Of a stretch of 64,000 nt of DNA, positions 23,399 to 34,057 are shown one piece after another; the first letter of the stretch is position 1, and every line of letters starts with the position of its first letter. Origin of the DNA: Boswellia sacra (taxonomy: Eukaryota; Streptophyta; Magnoliopsida; Sapindales; Burseraceae); contig SNVD02013917.1 of assembly GCA_013180625.2 (NCBI GenBank), forward strand, positions 1 through 64,000. The letters are read 5' to 3'. A program made the position numbers and the translations under genes. A model generated the notes under the pieces. It ran no database searches, was not told where the DNA came from, and saw nothing but the letters and a program-made list of their open reading frames with translations.

Positions 23399-24510
23399 AT
23401 GGCAGCCATGGAGGAGAAGAAAGCGGATGGAGTGATAACTGGCGTTTACAAAGTTAACCTGCATTGCCCGCAATGCGCACGCAAGATCAGAGGGCCTCTC
23501 TTAAGAACCCAAGGTACATTTATACATATCACGCACGTTAAAATATATATATATATAGACACACACACACACACACAAATACATTGTTCTTGTATACGAT
23601 CCAGGATGAGTATAATGAGATTGATATATATATCATGTGGTGACCATTGATATTACATACGCAGGGGTTCAAAGTGTAGACATTGACAATGAGAAGAGCG
23701 AGATTAAGGTTAAGGGGAAGATCGATATGATAAAAATTCATAAGTTAATAGAGAAACTGAGCAAGAAGAAAGTGGAGTTGATATCACCCCAGGTCAAAGT
23801 GAAGGGGAGTATTGATGCCGCCGATAAAAAACCCAAGGAAACCAAAGAGGTGACACTTTTTTTTAATCATTCTTAATTATCTTATATATAAGTTTCAATG
23901 TTAATTGTATATTAGAAATATTTTCAGAGACAGAATGCGTAACCTAACCTGCACACTTTCTCCTGTTGTTCAATTTGAAGCCACTTATACGCGCAACAAC
24001 TGTGAAGGTTCACCTGCACTGCGACAAATGTGAGGATGATCTACGGAGAAAGTTACTGAAGCACAAAGGTAAGATACGATACCAGCAGTATTAATTATAC
24101 TTAAAGAATTAATCGAGTCGAGGGATCTGCAAGTGCAAGGTCATAAATTTATAATTAATCAAGTTATGATTTGTTTATTTTCAATTGCAGGTATTCACTT
24201 TGTTAAAACTGATATGAAAGCTCAAACCGTGACAGTGGAAGGAACTATAGAGCCCGAAAATATAGTTTCATACTTAAAGAGGAAGGTGCACAAACATGCA
24301 GAGATTGTAACTTCAAAAGTAGCTGAAGAGAAAAAGGAGGAAAAGAAAGAAATAATAAAGGAAAAGGTCGAAGATAAAATTGTTGAATTTAAGGAAGAGG
24401 TTAAGGTGGAGGCTAAAAGCAAGGAGACCAATGTTCCTTATTTCATACACTATGTTTACGCTCCCCAGTTATTTAGTGATGAAAATCCCAACGCTTGTTC
24501 TATTATGTAG
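23399..24510 (+). CDS. Heavy-metal-associated isoprenylated plant protein (HIPP), two HMA domains
   Basis: Four exons (23399-23513, 23665-23849, 23981-24068, 24191-24510) give 235 residues. Two ferredoxin-like HMA domains each carry a metal-binding CxxC: HCPQC at C23/C26 and HCDKC at C114/C117. Each domain is split by an intron at the same place after helix 1 (LLRTQ|G and LLKHK|G), a sign of internal domain duplication. A Lys/Glu-rich linker follows. The protein ends CSIM, a CaaX box predicted to be farnesylated, so it should associate with membranes. HIPPs bind Cd, Cu or Zn and act in metal and stress responses; the metal here is not predictable. An out-of-frame ATG at 23394 overlaps the chosen start (ATGTTATGG) and could reduce initiation. 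Intron 1 contains an (AC)n run at 23560-23577. Confidence 0.92.
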
Positions 24511-25429
24511 AATTATATATATATAATAGTTAAATTACCAAGATAAATTATCAGTTTCGAACCTCACCTCGATCACTGAAGCCGCCGGACATAGATATAA
24601 AATATTAAATATAACCTACACTATATATACACACCTTCCGATCGACCCAACTTCAAAACCCTTCAGTTTCTTCTTGCACTTCTGAATCTCCAATCCATCA
24701 AGTTGTATGATGTTAATATATATAATATTATATATAACCTACACCGTCAAGTTGTATGATGCTGTTAAGTAAAATTAAAGAAGAGAGATTAATGAAGTTT
24801 GTGATGTTTTATAAAGGCCGACCAAGTAAAGATTCGGAACGCAATGAAGTAGCTGGCCTCATCATCGCCTTTAATTAATAATATATAATTCATTAATTAC
24901 GTACTGATTTAAAATAAGGAAGATTTCAACAATTTCAAATAAGACTAAGAGCAAAAAAAGAGAAGAAAGGGATAAATCGATAAAAAATCGGAGATTAAGA
25001 TTGCATGTAAATATAAAATATTATCAATCATTACGTACGAGAGACCAGGAATTACGCCATTGCCCATTGGAGATGGATATCATATTACTTTGTTTAATTT
25101 TTTTTTAAAAAAAATGGTCAATGTATATTCTTATTATTAATATATATTAATTCTTAATTGCCTGCGCTGCAGGCCCATCTGCTTACGTACTTGCAACAAG
25201 AAATAAAGCATTGTATATATCGCCAAATTAATTAAAATTCCAAAATAAAATAATAAATTAATAATATGTTAATTCATATATCCCATATTTCATCAATCAC
25301 AAGAAAAACTCGCTTGCCATCACATCATTCTCATTATTCCATGATCTGTCGATTCTTGTTTCCAGGAAAGTAAAGAAAAAATTAGAATTCGATCGCGCGC
25401 AGACATAATATCGGTGTGCAGCAAGTTCA
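24511..25429. other. Intergenic, no gene seen
   Basis: HIPP 3' flank and the upstream region of the RFC3-like gene. AT-rich with a repeated phrase (CAAGTTGTATGATG at about 24698 and 24748). Confidence 0.45.
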
Positions 25430-28400
25430 ATGCCGAGTCCATCATCAATTCCACCTTCTTCATCTTATCCCAACAGCATCTCATCATCGACCAAAGCTCG
25501 CACTTTCAATTTCCTTAATTTCAATTTCCCGAAAGGCTCTGTTCGCTCCTACTACTGGCTGCATTGGAGTAACGTTGCACGAGCACGATCAAGCGATTCC
25601 CCCTCCAAGCATTCCGACTTAACTGAGGAGAGTCTCGAAGCCCATAACAGAAGGCATGCCCCCATTCTTCATGATCACCATTACCATCAAAGATTTATCG
25701 ATGAAAGGAACTCTAAATGCAGTCCCTACTACAAAGGCCTCACAGATAATACCCTAGCCATCAGTCGTGAAAGATTTAGTACGTCAAGTCCTGGACGTGA
25801 AAGTCATGCAACCACCGTAGCCACTTCTACTTCTAGCTCTCTTTCCTCTTTATTCCTTAGGATGCAATGGATTTCATGCTTTTCCGTTAAATCTAAGGCA
25901 GATCATTATCATACCCTTTGTCCCCTTGACTCTAACAAACGCACTACTACTACTAGCAATACTACTGCTGCTTCTTCTTTATCTTCAGCTACTTCATCAA
26001 CAAAGACAACAACAATACCACCTTCCTTTAAGGACATGGAGATCAATATCGTCACTACTCATGATGATCCTATTGTTCCTCTGTTGCCTGATGAGAAGGG
26101 GAAGCCATTGAGGGAGAGAGTGTCAGAACATGAAAGCCTTGTTGTTAAAGATCAGGAAAACAAGCTGGATGCACGTATTCAAAATAATAATAAGGAGACT
26201 GAAAGTGATGATCAGTTTACGTGGGCAAACAAGTACGAGCCCGAAACTTTGGAAGATTTCATCTGTAATCGAGATAAAGTGATTGAACTGCAGAATCTAG
26301 TGAGATATATAATTTCCTTTAATTAATTAATTAACTCTGTTACATTGTATTCGTGCAAATACATATACACTAGTCTTCGTTATTCTAAGTTATATATAAT
26401 GTCCCAGGTGAAAGAGGGAGGATGCGGAAATTTCATATTTGAAGGACCTCCGGGGGTGGGGAAACGAACCATGATTAGGGCTATTCTTCGAGAAGCATCC
26501 GGACCAGAAAGTATCCAGGTTATCAATTTATATATACAAAAACAAATTTTTCCTGCTTGTTTTTCACAATTAATTATATTAATGCTGCCCTTATATACTC
26601 AAACTCAATAGCTTATAAACAAGTCCTTGGAGTAGGAGAGGTGCCGTTCAAAAAGAATGTTTATCCTTCTCTTGTAGTTGTCTATTGTATATTTTATTAA
26701 TCATGATCAGGTGATCAACGTAGTTACCAAAGAACTTTAAAGGCCATTTCCTACATGACATCGATCATAGCAACAGAACAGGTCCACAGTATTATTCCTT
26801 TACTGGTGTGCGTAAAATAAGAAAAAAATCTCATTCATTAATCTTAATTTGCTTTCTTTTATATAACACATACCTATATGTACTATTCTCGGTGATGCTG
26901 TGTGTAACTGATTTCATTTGTTTCTTTTTTGACCTAACTTATAAGAAATTGTTGGTGGCATTGTGTTTACGTTTGACAGACGAGGGAAGTTTGCAAGGGG
27001 TTTGTTCTGAAGGTAATTTTCATTTCACTTGTCTATTGTAATATATAATTCGTTGATTCACTTTTAATTAATCTCTGCTATATATATAAATATAAATATC
27101 GAGCACTACTTCTACTTAATTAAGTCTTGTGAATCCATGCTTTGAAATGAATTAATTATTTACTAAAATGTGTAACCATTGCGACTGTAGTGTACACGTG
27201 TTGAGGTGCATGCTTGTATTTGTACATATAGTTATGAAAAGTAATGTGTTTCACAGGGGGAACGAATAGGTAGTATTCAAGTGAATATGAAAGAATCTTC
27301 CCAACATGTAGAAGTTAATCTCTCTGATTTGAAAGGGTATGAAAAGCACGTCATCGTTGAACTTATGAAGGAAAAACAAAGCAAGATAGCCAATAAAACT
27401 TTGCAGCCATTCTCAAACCCCAAATGCAGAGGTATGTATTTTAAGTTTTCTAAAAAGAAAAACTCAAAAATTTGACAAAGTGCATGCATGCTTATCAATT
27501 TACTAATTAATTAATTACTTGTGCAGCAATTGTGTTACTTGAAGCAGACAAGCTATCCGCTGATGCTTTACTATACGTAAGGTGGCTATTAGAGAGGTAC
27601 AAAGGGTTAAATAATAACGTTTTCTTCTGCTGCTCCGACGTTTCAAAGCTTCAACCCATTAAGTCGCTTTGCACTGTCGTCCGGCTTTTACCACCTTCAA
27701 AACAAGAGGTGGGAACACTAGCTAGCTAGCCAACAGTTACTTATCTGCAGTGTCTGTTGAAAATACATAGTCTGATAAGTTTTCTCTTACATTATAATTT
27801 TAGATTATTGAGGTGTTGAAATATATAGCCAAACAAGAAGGCGTAGATTTGCCACACGAATTAGCCGAAAAGATTGCTGACAACTCCAATAATAATCTTC
27901 GTCAATCTATTCGCTCTTTTGAGGCATCTTGGCGGAAGAAGTAAGGAAACTATTTGTTTTCTAATATATATGGCATATATATTGCTTTCATAATTTCCCT
28001 TTGTCTATGCGTAATTTTATCTGATAAGAAAGGACTTAAGTGCAGTTATCCCTTTGGGGAAGATCAAATTTTGACTGGATGGGAAGATGACATGACTAAC
28101 ATCGCCAAGAAAATAATCGAAGAGCAAAGCCCAAAGCAGTAAGCTTTTCTTCCACCACATATTGTTAGGATGTTATATAATAATATAGAGCACCTCCTTG
28201 TCTATGATCAATCTCAATGCTTGAACTTGAAGTGTGTTGGCATTGAGTTTCATTGGTAGAAAGTAGTCAATAATCTGTATGTGCATGTGTGTTTATAGGC
28301 TATATATTATCCGAGGGAAGCTTCAAAATCTTATAGATCACGACGTATCCCTGGACTTGATTTTCAAGGTAAGCTTATGCATATGTGCTTGTTCTATTTA

Positions 28401-29173
28401 CATTGAGTAATCTGAATGCAAGGATTAATTGGTCTGAAAGTTCTCCTGATCAATCGCTAAGTAATTAATATGTCTCTCCCTTCGGCAGTCTCTTGTTGAA
28501 GAACTGAAAAAGCAGTTGGATGTGGCATTCCACGGCTGTGTGGACACCCTATACGAGGAATACAATGTATGATATATATGAATTTTAAAAATTCTATTAT
28601 AATTATAGCATGATCTTTTAACACAAAGTTAGACACAAATTTTTAGCTGTACTGATCCAGAAAATTTAATGGTTGAGGTGATAGATGAGTTGATAGTATT
28701 AAATATAATTTTTTGACTTTCAATCTCAAGCATTGCATTTGGTGAGATCTAAGAGTCATAAATTTGGGTTAAAATATCCATTTTCTATAATTAACTTATT
28801 GAATTTGCCCTTATATTAAATTAATTAAAGTGTTCTTATTATATTCCAGAGGTATGATGGAGATGTGTTTCACAGTGAGAAGCCATTTATCTTTCCCAAG
28901 AGTCGACACAAGGAAATAGGTAAGAAGCTTAACGACCCCGGGAGGAAGAATGAGCAATTCATGAGGATCGAAGGTAAAACAATTCTTTTTTTTTCCCCTT
29001 TTTGAAAGTAAGAGGTTATGATTTAGCTAACAATTGCATCTTCATTGGGTCATTAATTAATGCACTCTTAAGACTAGTGTGCTTTTTTCACAGAGTTTAT
29101 AGCCAAAACCATGAGCTGGTATAAAACAGTAATGAATAACAAATGCGAGCGTCAGGATCCTACTACCTCATAA
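25430..29173 (+). CDS. RFC3-like AAA+ clamp-loader paralogue with long N-terminal extension
   Basis: Eleven exons: 25430-26299, 26408-26518, 26980-27012, 27257-27431, 27527-27708, 27804-27940, 28046-28138, ~28300-28368, 28489-28566, 28850-28973, 29094-29173. They encode about 650 residues. Residues 1-265 are a low-complexity Ser/Thr/His-rich extension with no domain I recognise. After TWANKYEPETLEDFI comes an RFC small-subunit fold closest to eukaryotic RFC3 (human naming): GPPGVGKRT (303-311), LLEADKLS (401-407), then the RFC3-type C-terminal collar. Walker A has Arg where Ser/Thr is expected; RFC3 itself has Lys there. The SRC motif is SLC (443-445), losing the arginine finger. The tail (exons 10-11) recurs at 31.2 kb. 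Nuclear DNA metabolism is likely, but a canonical clamp-loader role is doubtful. Confidence 0.82.
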
Positions 29174-29841
29174 AAAGACCACCATCTCATCTGCCCGTTG
29201 CAGCAAGGTTTTTTTAAAACAACGGATTGTTTTTGTTGCCAGGCTTCAAATCGTGGCTTCAGAAAGCGATGAAATAAATTACAATGCAATCTAATATTGT
29301 GTTAAACCACAATTATAATGAAGTTGTATGTACATGGTTCACATTTTGCAGATCTAATTGTTTTGTATTAATACATTTTTAAACTACTAGACTACCTTGA
29401 ATGAATAGATTTGGGTTTCTTGCTTGGTTGAAACATATTTTTATACAATGAATATATGGGCATGTTTGGTGTGCTACACTGCATATATAATTAGTATAGC
29501 ATTGTACTTTATTTTATTGTATTGCATAGTATAAATTATAGTGCAATGTAAAAACTATATTGTGTGAGATGTATCTATATATATATATATATATATATAT
29601 TGTATTAATTGTATTAATTTAGAATAAAAATATTTAAATTAATTTTATTTTTCTTTTTTGAAATTAAAAATATTTGAACTGTGTTTATGAAATTAATTTT
29701 TTTTTTTGAAAAATTTGTCACCAAAGGTTTGCCAAAACAATGCTAGTAGCGAAGTTCACTGGTGTGTCTGGTGACATCGCCAACAATAGAAAACTCACCA
29801 AAGATCGATCTCTAACATGTCATAAGTCTCGTTGTCTAAAA
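28827..29841 (+). repeat. Direct repeat copy A (RFC3-like exons 10-11 and 3' flank)
   Basis: This 1.0-kb segment recurs at 31181-32181 with few differences. It starts in intron 9 at AAAGTGTTCTTATTATATT and ends at GTCTCGTTGTCTAAAA. The (TA)n tract near 29574-29600 is longer here than in copy B. Confidence 0.93.
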
Positions 29842-30079
29842 CTAACAGACTGGTATGTGGATATCTCAACTTCCTATAATAATCGCTTCCAAGCTTTGTT
29901 CAGCCCTGGAAATTGCTTTACTTACTGAAGCTATAACTGCCAACTCTGCACTAACAACCCATCCAATCATCGACCTACCTTCTAGTCTCCTTCTACTACA
30001 TTATAAGTACCATGCCTAGCTAGCTCTTTATTTATCATTTTACTAGCTACTAATTACCTGTTTTAGCTAAAACAAAAGA

Positions 30080-30425
30080 ATGGCAATTTGTAAACATTGG
30101 TGCTCAGCATCACCATTTCTCTGCTTTTGCTTGCTTAGGTTTCTTTCATCTCCTGTTGATGCTGCAGTGAAGAAGTATCAGTTTGATGTGGGTGTTAAAG
30201 TATACACATATATAGATATATGTATTTATGAGTTTATTTGATATCTTCTTTGTGAAATATATTTCAGGTTCAATTTATAAATGTGAGCAGGTTGTGTCAT
30301 ACTAAACCAATTGTTACAGTAAATGGAATGTTTCCAGGACCTACAATCTATGCAAGAGAAGGAGATCGAGTTCTTGTCAATGTCACCAACTACGCGCAAT
30401 ATAACTTGTCCATTCCCATCGACAT
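30080..30425 (+). pseudogene. Laccase 5' fragment, truncated
   Basis: Resembles the first exon and part of exon 2 of a plant laccase (multicopper oxidase). Exon 1 (30080-30187) has a short hydrophobic leader and AVKKYQFD. Exon 2 (from 30268) gives [38 protein letters not shown]. Homology breaks near 30425, just before the first copper-binding His box (HWHG) should appear. The frame then reaches a stop at about 30444 in unrelated DNA. None of the copper ligands is present, so this is a relic, trapped between the two RFC3-like tail repeats. Confidence 0.85.
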
Positions 30426-30659
30426 ATATATAGGAGAAATGTAGTACTACATTATACATTCTTCATGGTGGTAGTGAAGGAAATTCCGATTTTTTCTATT
30501 CATAAACATCAAATTATATATTATTCATTAGATACAAATTAACTTTTTCTATACAAATTATATATTATATATTTTTTATTTTTTCTAAAAATGAAAAATA
30601 TATAATACGTGGTGGCTTGAATTCCAAATTCGTGCTGACACTTATTATATATGTGGAAA

Positions 30660-31177
30660 GGTATATGTCGGCCTAAAAACAACACATAAAAGTCTTACTT
30701 GTGTCACTCAGTAAATGATCCTGTTTAAAAGTCTTGTGTCACTTGGTGAATGACATTTATAATAATGTTGGCCCAAAAACGACACATAATTTGTGTCACT
30801 CAGTGAATGACATTAGAATGTCGGCCAAAAAATGACACATATACTTTTTAAGTGATCTCCTTTTGAGTCACTCAGTGAATGACATTAGAATGTCGGCCAT
30901 AAAACGACACATATAATCTATAGTGTGTGTCGTTTGGTGACCGACACTACATTTGTGTCACTTATTGCAAGACACATATTTGGTACAATTCAACACGTAA
31001 TGACAAATATTTGTTCCATACATGTCTGTTTCTAAATGACACATATGTTTGTGTCAGTTTGACCAAGTGACACGTATAGGAATATGTGACAGGTCCATTT
31101 ATGTCACGTGAAAACCGATATATATATTGATATTTGTCATTTTTTGGCTGACATAAAAGGCCTATTTTGTTCTAGTG
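30660..31177. mobile_element. CACTA-type transposon right end with subterminal repeats
   Basis: Ends TTTTGTTCTAGTG at 31165-31177; read on the other strand this begins CACTAGAACAAAA, a CACTA terminus. Internally, GTGTCACTCAGTGAATGACA recurs at about 30699, 30739, 30795 and 30869. It alternates with GTCGGCC-AAAAA-CGACACAT units, the dense subterminal repeats typical of CACTA elements. No matching CACTA left end or transposase was found, so this is a remnant or a small non-autonomous copy. Confidence 0.7.
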
Positions 31178-31180
31178 TAT

Positions 31181-32181
31181 AAAGTGTTCTTATTATATTT
31201 CAGAGGTATGATGAAGATGTGTTTCACAGTGAGAAGCCATTTATCTTTCCCAAGAGTCGACACAAGGAAATAGGTAAGAAGCTTAATGACCCCGGGAGGA
31301 AGAATGAGCAATTCATGAGGATCGAAGGTAAAACAATTCTTTTTTTTTTCCCCTTTTTGAAAGTAAGAGGTTATGATTTAGCTAACAATTGCATCTTCAT
31401 TGGGTCATTAATTAATGCACTTTTAAGACTAGTGTGCTTTTTTCACAAAATTTATAGCCAAAACCATGAGCTGGTATAAAACAGTAATGAATAACAAATG
31501 CGAGCGTCAAGATCCTACTGCCTCATAAAAAGACCACCATCTCATCTCCCAACTGCAGCAAGGTTTTTTTAAAACAAGGGATTGTTTTTGTTGTCGAGCT
31601 TCAAATCTTGGCTTCAGAAAATGATGAAATAAATTACAATGCAATCCAATATTGCGTTAAACCACAATTATAATGAAGTTGTATGTACATGATTCACATT
31701 TTGCAGATCTAATTGTTTTGTATTAATACATTTTTAAACTACTAGACTACCTTGAATGAATAGATTTGGGTTTCTTGCTTGGTTGAAACATATTTTTATA
31801 CAATGAATATATGGGCATTTTGGTGTGCTACACTGCATATATAATTAGTATAGCATTGTACTTTATTTTATTGTATTGCATAGTATAAATTATAGTGCAA
31901 TGTAAAAACTATATTGTGTGAGATGCATCTATATATATATTGTATTAATTGTATTAATTTAGAATAGAAATATTTAAATTAATTCTATTTTTCTTTTTTG
32001 AAATTAAAAATATTTGAACTGTGTTTATGAAATTAAATTTTTTTTTTGAAAAATTTGTCACCAAAGGTTTGCCAAAACAATGCTAGTAGCGAAGTTCACT
32101 GGTGTGTCTGGTGACATCGCCAACAATAGAAAACCCACCAAAGATCGATCTCTAACATGTCATAAGTCTCGTTGTCTAAAA
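31181..32181 (+). pseudogene. Duplicated RFC3-like 3' end (exons 10-11)
   Basis: Direct repeat copy B of 28827-29841. It contains the equivalent of exon 10 (about 31204-31327, GDVFHSEK changed to EDVFHSEK) and exon 11, with its stop near 31526. In exon 11 the AG of the CACAG splice acceptor has become CACAAAATTT, so the acceptor is destroyed. There is no upstream gene body: the copy starts 4 bp after the CACTA end. It is a non-functional gene fragment. Confidence 0.88.
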
Positions 32182-32960
32182 ATGTGTACCGCTTTGTTTG
32201 TTAACATTTTCATAATACTGTATGTTTTTTAAAAACACACATTTATTAATACATTTAAATCAATATCAATCGCATACCATTTTCAAAATTAGAAAAAATT
32301 TAAAATCAACCACATATTTTTTTTAAATTTGAAAAGAAAAACTCAAAATACACAAACAAAAACAATAGTATATGTTAGCCATAAATAGTAGCAGAAACTA
32401 TAGTGGTTAAAAGGCAGCAAAAACTCCAGTGGTTGAAAGGCGGCGGTTGCTTCAACTAACCAATGAATTATTTATTGGAAATTTTGTCAACATGCAATAG
32501 ATCATATTATATTTTGGTGTAAAAGACATGGCAAGAATCTTGCTGGCAAAAATTTCCAATGATAGTGTTGGCCACTATCCATTAACTACTCCGATGGGTT
32601 TTATATATTTCAAAAAAAATTATTAAATCATAAATACAACCAAATAATTATTTGTACAACAATTTTTTTAAAAGTATTATTAATTGAGAATAATTTTAAT
32701 TTTAATTATAATCAATTAATTATAAATTGATTAATACTATACAATGTAATCTAATGCGCCTATAAATAATGCATAATTTAATACCATATTCGTGCATATG
32801 GGAGTTGTATTTTGTATCGTTTAATACTATGTAAAATTGTTGTAATCAAATATATGTTTTTTCTCTAATTAGTACAATGTAACACTTTAATACTATTCAA
32901 TATAATACTATATAAAATTGTAATCAACTATGTGTATTTTCTCTAATTAGTATAATGTAA
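32182..32960. other. AT-rich intergenic DNA
   Basis: No gene is seen. Several phrases recur loosely (TTAATACTAT, TCTCTAATTAGTA at about 32862 and 32941). Confidence 0.45.
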
Positions 32961-32970
32961 TGATTTAATA

Positions 32971-33105
32971 GGGATAATGTCACAAACCTCCCAAATCTTT
33001 TCCCTTTATGTCATAGAGATGAGACTTTTGCATTTTTTTTTTAAAAAGAGTCCCTACAGTTTTAGAAACATGTCATAGGCACCCTTTCTGTTACATTTGC
33101 CGTTA
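32971..33105 (+). repeat. MULE left terminal inverted repeat
   Basis: Pairs with 38857-38991 in inverted orientation with scattered mismatches and small indels; the poly(T) tract length differs. Confidence 0.88.
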
Positions 33106-34057
33106 TATTTATGTAAATAAGTTGAAGTAACAGAGGTATATATATGGATCTTTTAGATGGAAACAGCCAGCAATATATAAACCTAGTCAAAAAATAAAAA
33201 ATGCCAATTGAGCCCACCACTTTCCTCACGCACATGACACCCCACTAGTTGACCCAAGGATTCTCTATCAGTCCACTGTTCATCTTCCCGCTTCGAGTGA
33301 ACTCAGCATAGGACGTGCTTTAAAGCCGGTTTCAGAGTGAAGACCTATCGTTGAAGAAGATAACGACACTCTTAGGTAAGAAATTCTCACTGCTTTTGCC
33401 TGGATTCGAATGGATGCACTGTCTTCCACAGTAAGTTGCGGCTAACACATATAGGAACGATTTTTTTGCGATTTTTTCTCAAATATTTTTGTTAATATGA
33501 ACTGGATTTATGACATTACATTGTTGTTGTATGTAGTTTGTTTATTGAATCAAATTCGAAACCCTAATATTGAGGAAAATTTTGGGGTTCTTTAAAATTG
33601 ATGAAAATTAAGTGTAATTGATGAAGTAAGATGCATGTTCGTATTGTTATATGCTCATGCATGCCTTAAATTTTGTATATTCAAGTAGATTTCAATCTTG
33701 CATGTGTACTGCGTTATGGTCTTCTTGCTGTTTGATGTTGATTTTTATTTGTTTATCGCTCGTATCTATGTTTTTATGGTGTTAATATTTTTGTTAATGA
33801 AATAAGGTGTTGTGGTCGCATGAAATTTTATGTTGTACTGTATTGTGTGCATGGTTTGTAAAAATTGAAACTTCGCAAGATTTATGATGTTCTAAGGTTG
33901 CTCATTCATGCATGTCATATTGTTCTTTTATTTGTGCTTGCATGAAAAATATATATTATATTATGACAAATTTGCCTTCTAATAATATTGCTTTTTTTTT
34001 TCTTAATTCTGTTGTTTTTTATTTACCACAATATCAATTAATGCACATGGCAGTGTC

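Noticed and set aside
30080..30444. Functional short laccase-like protein
   Set aside because: The fragment stops before any copper ligand and runs into unrelated DNA with an immediate stop.
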